DNA from: Apostichopus japonicus
Lineage: Eukaryota > Echinodermata > Holothuroidea > Aspidochirotida > Stichopodidae
Assembly (NCBI RefSeq): GCF_037975245.1
Contig: NC_092580.1
Coordinates: 18,160,001-18,224,000 of the forward strand
Direction: 5' to 3'
DNA length: 64,000 nucleotides
The position numbers and the translations under genes were made by a program. Positions 50,801-62,800 of this stretch are shown here, piece by piece. Under the pieces are notes generated by a model. The model did no database searches. It saw only the letters and a list, made by a program, of their open reading frames with translations, and was not told where the DNA came from. The stretch's first letter is position 1. The number at the start of each line of letters is the position of its first letter.

Positions 50801-53800
50801 GATTTGTTGTTCTTTACTCCTCAATAATGCTGAATTGTTTAGAGTTTATGTATTTTCTTGTGCATTGACCTACTGCAGGTGAATGTCAGACCTAGTGTTA
50901 AAAAAATGTCTTTCGCATGTATTTAAATGCTATCATGCATTTTAAGTTTGGGAACCACGCACAACCCAGAAATGGAAAATACGGCACCTGCATCGTGTAC
51001 TGTACACACATCCAGACCCACACACACTATCGGAAGAAACTTGGAACTTGTCCATTCTGATTAAAAACAGTAGCCTACTCCCATTGGAAATACATGTATA
51101 CTCACCACCAGTACAATCTTCTTACTTGCAATGTAATATTACCGTTCAAAAATTCTTTCTTCTGGAGTTCTAACAGGGACTACTGGATGTAATGTGTATC
51201 AGACTTTATTTGAGAAACGTATTGCATGGACAGTAATACAGCGAGCAATGATGACTGGTTAAGAAGTTTAAAGAAATATCTTAAAGACTAGGATAGTAAC
51301 AGAAACAGTAGGAATATGTGATCATTTAATAGTAGGACAGTCCTGACTTATAATGTATGTCTGTATGAAGTCATACATTCTTCTCTGTGAATTAATGGAA
51401 GACCTGTATGAACTCGTTTGGACGATAAAATCATAAATAAACCCAACTTTTAAATTTTACATATATGTGTCTGTTACAGTACAAGTATGTTGTGCTGACT
51501 TCACTATACTATGAGTTTTATTTTGATTTCAATTGACTAGATTTTACTGTACTGGTAGTGGGCTTGTTAAGCTTCCTCAAATGGTTCCTAAAGGGTTCTC
51601 ATAAGTCTGTTAAGAACAATTGGAGGTTACTGCAGCTACATTATTTGTTTGTGATTGAAGTTTGAACAATATCTGTTGCAACATTTGACATTTCTTAGAA
51701 GGAAATTCGCCTTTATTGTTATGCGACATGTTTTCATACAGTACACAGTTACCAATTAATAGCACTAACTGTCATACTGAGTTAATAGTCTTTCCTGCGA
51801 TTGGTGGTAAATTTTATGGATAGATATAAACAATTCATGATGACAGCTAAATTCTAAGGTACAGTAGTACACCCTCAGTGCCTGTCTGCCTATAACACTG
51901 TATGTACAGTTTCTCTAGAGATTGAATTTACTTGTACAGTAATAAGTTCTAGTGCTTGTTTCCAATATATGTTCACTGTACCTGTTTGTATTTAATCAAC
52001 ATTTCAGTGGCCAGTTTACTAGATATATGGTAGCAATGATACCAATTCACAATGCCATACCAGAGAAACTAAACTCCTGATACTTCTGTACCAGTGGCTG
52101 AGTATACAATGTCTAATATAGAGTTGACAATAGATATCCTTCTGTACCAGTAGATAAGGTGCATTAAATGATAATCTAAGACATCCACTATGTATTGTAC
52201 AGATTCCAGCCTTCTATCTGAGGGTTCTTTCATGTACCAATGATACCAATTCACAATGTGATACCAGAGACACTATAATTTCCTGATATTTCTGTACCAG
52301 TGGCTGAGTATACAATGTCTAATACAGAGTTGACAATAGATATCCTTCTGGACCAGTAGATAAGGTACATTAAATGATAATCTCAGACATCCACTATGTA
52401 TTGTACAGATTCCAGCCTTCTATCTGAGGGTTCTTTCATGTACCAATGATACCAATTCACAATGCGATACCAGAGACACTATAATTTCCTGATATTTCTG
52501 TACCAGTGGCTGAGTATACAATGTCTAATACAGAGTTGACAATAGATATCCTTCTGTACCAGTAGATAAGGTACATTAAATGATAATCTCAGACATCCAC
52601 TTTGTATTGTACAGACCCCAGCCTTCTATCTGAGGGCTATATCATGTACAGTAGTTCCTAATGCGCATGATCTGTACTATCAACAAATTTCTGAATCAAA
52701 GTAATTCACCGTCCTGGGAAGATGAACACACGCTCACAAGCATCCGAATAATCCTGTGAATATATATACTATGTGCTGGATGATTGACTCAATGATCCAC
52801 TTCGAGTGCAGTTTGTCTGAATGCAAAGCATGTCTTAGAAAGCACAAGTAAACATGCTTTGAAACAATTCGTTTGACTTGTAAATTTCTTGTAAATGATG
52901 GTACCGCCATCCTTCTGCTGGTGGTTCTGTGTTGGCGGTATTTTTCAACTAAAACTTAACAGCTTATCAGGTCTGGTGGAATGAGATACAAACACATATA
53001 TGACAGGGGCCTCCAGATGTTGATTTTGTTAAATGATTATTGATCCCCCTCAAAGGCCGCTTCTCTTTTGCAGCTGTATGAAAGGGCCATCATGTACCAT
53101 ATCATGCTACTGCTATGGAAAAGCTCATCATGATATAATTGAGCTATGAATTTACTCTTTGAAAATTTGCTCTGATTTTTCGATAGAAAACTGAACGACT
53201 GAAATCAGCTGCCTTGCTGGATATGGTAATCAAGAAGGGACAAGGTGCCTATAATGCCCTTTACAGTGCCTTTAAAGAACAGTACTCCTGGCTGGCTCCA
53301 ATCCTACATGATGGTGTTACAAGAGATGGCTATGACTCTGATGACGATCAGGGATATTCAACAAGTGAAAGTAAATTATGTCACTCACTTAATTCCTACT
53401 TAAAAATTCCCATAACAATGCATTTTATTGATAGCATTTACTTCACTACTCGTACATGTCTGCAATCAACATATTCCTATTACTATAAGAGAACATGAAA
53501 ATCACTTTGTGCTAAAGCTTCCGGGGGCTTTGCCCCTTGGACCAGGTACCAGGGATCTGAGATACTTTCCATGTATTTTGGAGTAAATCCTCTTTCTGAC
53601 CTTGCTTAAGAATAAATGATAAAAGTTTTCACAGGTTTTTGCAGGTTTCGGAGGCATTTTTCCACCCTCCGTACTCCTGGCCAATAACAGTGTGCAGAAC
53701 TTTTGTCACTTAAACGAATTGCTGCTAATGCGCTATTTGTTGCGCTTTTGTAGACGTCACTCGGCAAGTCACTGAAGTTGACCTCAAAACATATTTGGTC

Positions 53801-56800
53801 GCAATGACACTCTACAAACCTCCGACTCCTCCACCTGACACCAATGGTGAATCTCTGTCCTCAGTGTGCGGCAGTGCACAACGAAAACTGTCCCATGTTA
53901 ACAAATGTAACCAACCACCGAGAATAAGTTTACCTGTGACCCAAGGAGCACTCTAGTTTTTAATAGAAAACAGTCGTTGCGTGTGGTCACAAGTCTTTTA
54001 GTTTGTAGGGGGTCATTTGTAAGATCCTTGGTTTTCACGACTATCGAATATACTAGGTCGAGGCGGACATGTTGAATCAGGATGCATTTAGTTGTCATAA
54101 TATGTTGGTTCAATCTTGCGTGTTATCAAAATATCCATTGATCGTATCAATCATTGTGGATTGTTTGCTGGGCTATGTGCTTCAAAATATGTAAAGTATA
54201 TCATATACATGTCATAAACCCATAAGGGTTTGTAGAGTTGTGTATGCTTGTGTAGTACTAGCCTAGATTTACAGTCTACAGACTATTAGTTCTAAGACTC
54301 ACATGTGCAAGGATGGCCATCCAATGGGCGTTTATTGTTTGTCTAGATTGGATGAACTACATTCCAGTGTGAGGCCATTCAAAACCCCACAATGAAAATA
54401 TGATGTATACTTATTTCATATTAAATGTAAATTAGCACTGTCAATGTAAATTAGCACTGTACACTGTAGCTACTGTACCATGAACTGTAGAGAACATGTT
54501 AGTTACAGTACACTAGATGAAATATTTGAACTGAAGAATGCAAGCAAATTGCATTATTAAACCTGTTTAAAGTAACTAAGACGAGAGTATATGAAAAGAT
54601 AAAAAGGATGGTTGTATGATTAGGAAACACTGTTAAACTGTACTGGGAATAGGAAGTAACAGAACAATAAAATAGTGCAGAGCTCCAGGTGCATACAGTG
54701 CAGTAGCAGCACAGATTAGACAGACTTCTCATCTGAGTTTTCTGACACAGTAGTTGTCTACAACATCTGATGAGAAATTCAATAAATTATACTTCCCGTA
54801 ATTCTTAGCTGTTACAAACCTTTCTGTACCCTTTAAGATATTTCCCCTGTCCTTTTGTATGTATCATTCATTAAATTAAATTATGGTAATCTCTTTTAAT
54901 ATATGAACATTCATCGTTGTATGGCAAGAAACATTTCTGAGATGTGAGGTTGTGCGTTAGTACTGTAAGGATCAATTTATGCTTCAGATACTACAAGAAG
55001 TTGCAATCTGATAGAATTTTTGGGATGAACATACAAAATTAGATGACTCAGAACAGGTGAGTCATACACTTACAGTGCTTGTAATGTGTGCCAGAATACA
55101 GAGTCTGTGTGTATCCTTGGATGTTTTACATATTACAGAGCATTAGAGTCGGCTTGCTGGTTTTGTGGTCAATATCTCACTTGATGTGACATGCATTTCC
55201 TTTAGTAGCTGCTGTTACATTGTTTAGAGAGCCTACTGAGAAGTTTTTACTGTGGTTTTTAGTTTGACTGTAGGGCAGAGCAAAGGTACCCAGTTTGATG
55301 CTAATATCCACTTGTAGGTCTTGATGCTTTGATGAAGTTGGGTAAGAAGGAGTTATTGAGGCTACAGTCGCTTGTATAGCTTGAAGGTGAGATTCTCTGG
55401 AATAACAGTCAAACTAAGAACGGTGAAACTATGAGCAAAGTCCAGAACAGTACCTTGACCTTTCTTGACCGTTTGTTTCTTGAAAGGATTTTCGAAGGCT
55501 GAGATCATATTGCTATCACAGCAAACTGTACTGCAAAGACAGCTGGGAGTATTCCCCAAGAATTGTGAGCTCAGATGAAAGTAGTTTGTCATTTGAAGGA
55601 TGTACGTATCAACATATTCCAACAAAAATCTGCCAGATTTGAAAGATGAATTTATTTGTTGATACTCATGGAATTCTCTATGTAGTCTGTTGAAAGTTAC
55701 AGAACTCCACACTACCTATGTAGTATGTGATTTTGTTGGGAGAGGTTCTTGTATTGTTTTTTTCAAATCTGAGAAGGAATCTACTTAACCTGCTTCTTTG
55801 ATCGTACATCTATGTTTTCGATAGTCGCTGATTGGATTGAGAATTGAATGTGACAAGTTTGGTTTTTGGTGATTCAGTGATATATGTCTAAATAGTGTCC
55901 CAGAAGGAGCTGGATCAATGCTTTCCATCTTATTATATTCCTGCGCTAATCCCAAAGGATAATGGTATTCACTGTAAATTGACTGTGACTTTCACGCAAG
56001 GACGGATTGTAAATATAAATGGATTTCAAGTCAAGTTCCTTTGAACAGGGTGGTGACCATATCTTCAGTCGCCACTGTCTAGCTTAATTTTCAAGATATG
56101 TAAATTGTTAATAGCTAGGAAAACGGCAAGCACTGTGACTAGAATACAAGACTCACAAGCATATATGTGAAGAGATAAATATTTCTCTGTGATTGACCAA
56201 CTGGAAAAATTAAATTTTGTAGAAAATATGTACAAGTACATCTGTCACTGGAATCCTCTTACGTTGCTCATTAACTCTTGAATAAGTTGTGCCTTGTTTG
56301 TGGGGAAAAGAGTGAAAATGCAGTGTCTCCTAGAGTATGATGTGTTTCTCTCTCCTTCTCTTGGTATGGTATAATCATTTTGTAAATTATAAGTAAGGTT
56401 GACAGATTTTGAGAACTTTGTATTTCTGTGGACATGTTAATACATACATCATATAATATGATTAATATCGCATCGAATGATCTTGATCTACAGTATATAG
56501 TAATGAATCGAGACCACCACTTTATTTGTCTCATGTCTGGGGTCTTAATATGTCAAGCAGGTGAAATCTTTTAGCTTTCTATTGTTTTCTATGCCCGTAG
56601 TTGCCATGGTGAAAGGGAAACAGTGTTGTGACTGTAAGCTACATCAGTGTTGGGTAATGTTTAAAAATTCGTGATCAGAGAATGGAGAGTTTTGCATCCT
56701 CCAGTTTATTTTCAGACATATATCAGAATGAACAGTGATACGTTAATTCATAATTTCATATTTTATATAAAGCTTTCATATACTTTTAAGAAGAACAAGA

Positions 56801-59800
56801 TAGCACCCCCTCCCTGCCCCCCCCCACTTTTTTTATTTTCTTGGTGACATAGAACTCTGTTAACAATTTAAGGTATTTAAAATATTTATTTGTTCACAGT
56901 TCAGACAATTTTGAGTAAAGGAGGTGTACCTCCTCGGCCGAGGGTGTACGTGGACAGACCTCAATTGATTCAGATGATACGACACAGCTTACGTAAACTG
57001 AAGGATAATCCGGGGTTCGTAGTGGTACACGGCATGGGCGGAGTCGGAAAATCCATCTTGGCAGCTGAAGCGTTGAGGGATTCAACTGTTCTTAAAGGTA
57101 AGAGAAAAGCATGCATCCATCTAGTTTACCTGTAATAAAGAGAAATCCATGTTAAGTTTTTTTTTTTGTGGACAAGAGTGCATCTGTTAACTTGAACTTG
57201 AACCTTAATCATCCTGGTTAAATTTACTTTTGTACCAAACGTGATCTTGAAACAACCATATGAGTTGTTGTTGTTTGTTGATGCACAGATGCATCATGAT
57301 CAAATCCTACAGATTTCTTTCTTTTTTCGTTTTTGATCAAAATTTGCATCCAGCGTTTTCACTAAGGATACTTTTCATGTCAGTGCACCATATTCTGTGT
57401 TGTCTTGTAAAACCTCACATCCCATTCACATTAACTTGAAATCCTACTGTATCAATGGTCAAATCAATACATTGAAAGTAAGCATAACAAAAGATGTTTA
57501 GAACTGTCAGTTTGGAACTGTGGTGTATCTCAGCATGACTCAGTTTGACTCAAGTTCATTTCTGCCCCTACATACAAACTAAAAAGACAACTCCAGTCTA
57601 AAACTACCCACAGTAGGCTGTCTGAAGAATGTAATAGCCACTGGTGTAAAAACGTCAACTATTAGTATAGCGGTGTTTATCAATGTACCAAACATATGCA
57701 ATTAACAATATAATCATCGATTGAGGTTTTCTGTATGATTCGTCGGGTTCTCTAACTTCCATGTGTCAATGAATATCAACCGTCATGGCGACTGGTATAC
57801 GTATATCTTCACGTCGTGTATGGCCACGTGTAATACAAGCTGTGTCTGTTATAAGTTAGATATCAATGTAACACACAAATCATATACTTCAAAGTGATTA
57901 CACCACAAGTATCTCAAAAGTAATATGTAGAAATAGAATATTCATAAATATTCATAGTACGATAACTGCTTACCTGGTCTCTCTTTCCCCCCAACCCCGC
58001 CCCCCCCTTCCAGACTACTTTCCTGGCGGCGTTATCTGGCTTTCGGTGGGGAAAGTGGACAAAGGAGAGCTGCTGGTCAAAGCTCAGAACCTCTGTGCTA
58101 GACTGGACCAGAACCAGTCAAGAAACCCTCCAAGGAATTTAGAAGAAGCCAGGGATAGATTACGAGCCATCCTCCATGAACAGTATCCATGGTAACGTGA
58201 TTCGTTGAATCCCATTTGACTGTTATGAATTACTGAGCAATGATCTGTTGTATCCAGTCAAGAATTTGCACTTAATTTATACCCAAGTCATGACTGGAAA
58301 AGCTGTAGCAATTATTAGCAATAGCAATGATTGGTTTATCCAATCAAGAAAATTTTTGTGTCTCAAAATATTATCTTGCTTTTTTTGGATTTTTTTGCTG
58401 GACTTGCTGTTTTTCTGGACATGTTTTAGTAATTATTAGCAACGATGGGTTGTATTCACACACAAAAATATTGTCGCAAAATATCATCATGCATTTTGTT
58501 TTGATTTGCAAACCTCCAAAGCACTGCCAATAATTTGTCTTGGATGAAATAACATAGGTTAATGTTGACATTTCCTTGCGTAATCAAGGCTAAATGAATC
58601 CTTTTCAACAACTGGTATCTAGAGTTAAGACAAGATATTCAGAAGTGGTTTCTGTGAGCACTTTGAAATATTTTAATCTTCCCTTTAAGGTCATTTTTGC
58701 TGTAATATGTTTCTTCGATCACTGATTCTATCTTTATCAAATCCATCACTCAATTAATGATCATAAATGTTAATCGTCTTCATATCTATCCAGGAATGTG
58801 TGTTTTCAAAAGCATAACTTTCCTTTACAAGATACTCACACATACTTACCGTTCGTACGTCGGTTTATCACCATGTATGTATTTATCAGAGCTGTTACAG
58901 CCTTGCAGTGCACCTCCTGAACTGCGCTCTGGAAATAAATGTCTTCTCACCTTAAAGCCTATGAATAGATCCTGGGGAAATCAATCTTTTGCTTTCTGCT
59001 GCCACACATCATTGGAACAAATTACCTGAATCCATCAAGCCCTCTCCTTCTCTTATGTCCTTCAAATCTACCCTGAAAACTCATCTTTTTACTAGTTCAA
59101 CTCAAAGACTTGTAATGAATTTTTTGATTCTGTTATCTTAGTCTTTGTCTGTTACTTGCTTTGCCCATTCTAACTGTCTTTTCACTGTGTCATGAGTGTC
59201 TTTTCGACGGATACATTTGTATAAAAAAACATGAAATATTAATATCTATCAGGAAGTGGTACTTTCATCTAATAGTGCAGAAGATTTACAACATTGTTTT
59301 GAAACAGTGTACTTTTGGCAACCAGAATATAAGTAATATTTCAACAGTTGATGTTAGAGTAATCAATCATAAGAATCCATACTGGACAATTTGCTATTCT
59401 CTGGGATATCATCAAATCTGCTGATCAAGCACAAAACTGTTATCTGTCGATCGACAAAGGTCTGTACCATTTTGACCCACAAATTAACCTAGAATGATCA
59501 AACATCTTGCAGCTATTCTCTTCTTGTTCCTCAAATCTACCCTGAAAACTCATCTTTTATTAGTTCAACTCAACGACTCCTAATGACTTTTTCATTCTGT
59601 TATCTTAGTCTTTGTCTGTTACTTGCTTTGCCGTTTCTCACTGTCATTTCAACTGTGTCATGAGCTTCCTATTGACGGAAACATTTGTATAACTTGACAA
59701 AAACTCAAAATATTAATATCTATCAACCTGGCTGGAAATTTGTAGGATAATCTCTGAAATAATCAGTTTTGGAATTGTAGCATTCAATGTAGCAAAGCAG

Positions 59801-62800
59801 AAGACATTGATCTGCAATTCCTACACTGTATCCTGATATATGCAGTAGTAGGTATACTGCTGCTAGCCAGGTAACCCAACATACACCACTACTTTCATTA
59901 TATTGCTTCCTTATCTATTTGAAGCCCAGTGACAGTCTGCTTCTATTACCCAGCGTTTCCTTCCTCATACACATAGCGCTCCTATTTTCCCTTTCATTTC
60001 TCACGTAACTGTTAAGAAGTAGAAAGTGGGCAAATCTTCCTGAATGGTGCTTGCTGGATTATTTATTGCCCGATAATGAGACATGTTGAAATCTTTGAAA
60101 TGACATTTTCAAGTCTTTGCTAGGCAGACTTGTGTCGTACACGTACAGTATGACTCCCTAGCGCATTGTGCGGTACTGTGGCACTTGCTATTAAGTTATA
60201 ATGTTAACGAGTTAACTTCCACATTACTTCCGAGTCAGCTCAAAACTACAGTCACATTTATGTCTAACTTTAAAGACAATAAACATTTACTGATCGTTAC
60301 ACAACTGCAACATGAGTTGATTTACTCATTTCTTCATCTTTGTTAAGAAACAATATGTACCGGTTGACCGTGAGTGCGATTTATTGTGTTAGCAGGACCA
60401 CACAAGAGCTTCATGAGCTTCAAGAGATCTCATGTAGTGTTTCTAATTAATGTAGAGATTAGCAATCCATTGTTAAAACTCTTTCTTTCTTCTCTGTCGA
60501 TAGCTGTCTTCTCATATACGATGACGTCTGGTCGCCTAAAGTGCTTCAAGGGATTGACGTTCAGGCAAGGATTTTAATCACCACCAGGGACAAAAGTGTC
60601 ACAGATTCTGTTGCAGGTGAAGGTCGTTCTCATTTGTTTGGTTTCAAGATTTCTCTTCCATAAGACCAAAGAATTGTGTTATATATCATGTGACTGATTG
60701 GCTTAGTTCCGGTCGTAGAGACCCGTAAGATTCGTTAAAACTGATTATCTCTTAACATTCAACTGTGCACGGACAACCAGCGATGCTGTAATTAACTTTA
60801 CATGCAGTTAATGATGTGATCCACCCAACAGTGAAATCCCAGTTTTGCTCACCTCTCTCTCGAGAGTGACCTTGTTTGTTGAAATTACTGCTTTCTAATA
60901 TTTTCTAAATGTTATAGTAGTTTCAGTTGTCTTTTCTTTAGTTTAGGGGGGGGAGGTGGGAACGGGGTTGTGGTAGTATCTGGTACTACCACAAAATGAA
61001 GGGGGGGGTGGGATTTTGGAGGGGTACAGGTAGCTTGAGATTTACTCAGACAATCGCACTATACCTGTATTCTCTTTCCTCAACAGGGCCTGTTTACGAT
61101 GTTCCCCTAGGGGATGGGGGGTTCTCAGAGGCTCAGTCACTACGTTTCTTGGCCAGTTGGTCCAAGCAGGAAGTGAAAAGTCTTCCTCCGGCAGCTAAGG
61201 CGATTGCTCAGGAATCGAAAGGTTCTCCCTTAATCTTGTCAATCATCGGTGGACTTTTATCAGACAGCCCGCATCGCTGGGAGTTCTACGCCGAGAAACT
61301 CAAAGCGAGAAATTATAGTAGACTCCGCAAAGCATCGACGTACGAATACCGAAGTGTCGATGAAGCTATCGGAACCAGCGTGGATGAGCTGTCAGAACCT
61401 CTGCAAGAGATGTATAAAGACTTGGCAGTGTTCAACCCAGGAGTGAAAATTCCAGGCAAAGTAAGCAATTTCAAGTACCACTGTCCAGGTCCTGTAATTT
61501 CTTGACTTGTTAATAAAACTGTTTAGTTTAATAAGCGCTCAAAATGCATGTAGCTCCCGTTTCTACAATTCTTGAATTTTTTACTTGGCCAGTTTACAGA
61601 TGTTCTTGAACGATATTATTATTACCAGAAGCCGAAAAAAGCGGGATATGTGAGATGATAACCTCATGTTAATGAACTATATATATACATTTCAGACAGT
61701 GCCCAACATACATGAAGCTTCTCAGTTACTGTTCTTACAACTTTCCTTGCAAAAGTTTATTCTTTCAGAATTATTACCAGAAGGTTTGATGTCATTTTTC
61801 TTCTCTGCCAGGGAAACATGGGCAACTTATGAGATGGCATGAAATATAAAACTGTTGTTTCATTTTCTCTCGATTTTAGGTTCTGAGCATATATTGGAAT
61901 ATGCCAGTCGAAGATGTCGAGGAAGAAATCATCCCATTGGTCAATAAATCGTTGCTACGACAAGAGTGGCTGGATTCACTGGACTGTATGGTGTATACGA
62001 TACATGATCTATTGATGGACTTCCTCAAGCATCTTGTACCAGATCAAAAAGTAAGTTTCTTCCACAAAGTGCATCAGTGGACACATTGGTCGTTGGATTA
62101 ATAATAAGGCATTCCACAAATAGTATGAGATTCTTTGTGTCCCTGTGTGTGTTACACATGTGGAAAATTGTATTTTGAAAAAATGGACCAAATTTATACA
62201 GTTGAGCTACTCTAATATAAACTTGACAGCCTTATTTCTCAACCTGGGGGCTGCCAATCCACGGGGGTCTGTAAAAATGTGGGCGGGGGGGTGGTCCACG
62301 AGGACATGGGCATCTGCAGGGGTTCCGCAGAGAAATGATAAAATTGTTTGTATTTTTATTTAGACAACTTCTGTCCCCTTAATTTGGTGCATTTGACAAC
62401 TTTATTATACAGAGGTGGGATATTTAGAAATACTTATTAAGATTAATTTAAGCTGTGGAAGTGATCAATTGTAATGTTATGTCTATATAACTGATACCCA
62501 GAGAAGTGCTTGTTGTAGGTATATCTCTTATCACAAACATGCTTACATTCAAGTTTAGTCTGCGAGAGGTTGCTAACATCTGATGTAAAATTATGTGGAA
62601 TGACTTGTAAGAGTGGCATATGAGGTTTAAAGTGTACCTTGAATGTAGTCGTGAAACGAACACATATTAGCTAGACGATTGCTAATTCTTTGTGGTTTCG
62701 ATGACACTTTGCAGGTTGTGTATCTTTGGGACTGAATGTTAGTCCACGGACGTATATTTTTAAGGCAGTCAGGGCGATCCAAAACCATAAGTATGTCACA

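Noticed and set aside
55362-55712. 116-codon minus frame in APAF1 intron 2
   Set aside because: It has no motifs, splice signals or conserved residues; it fits chance in a 3.5 kb intron.
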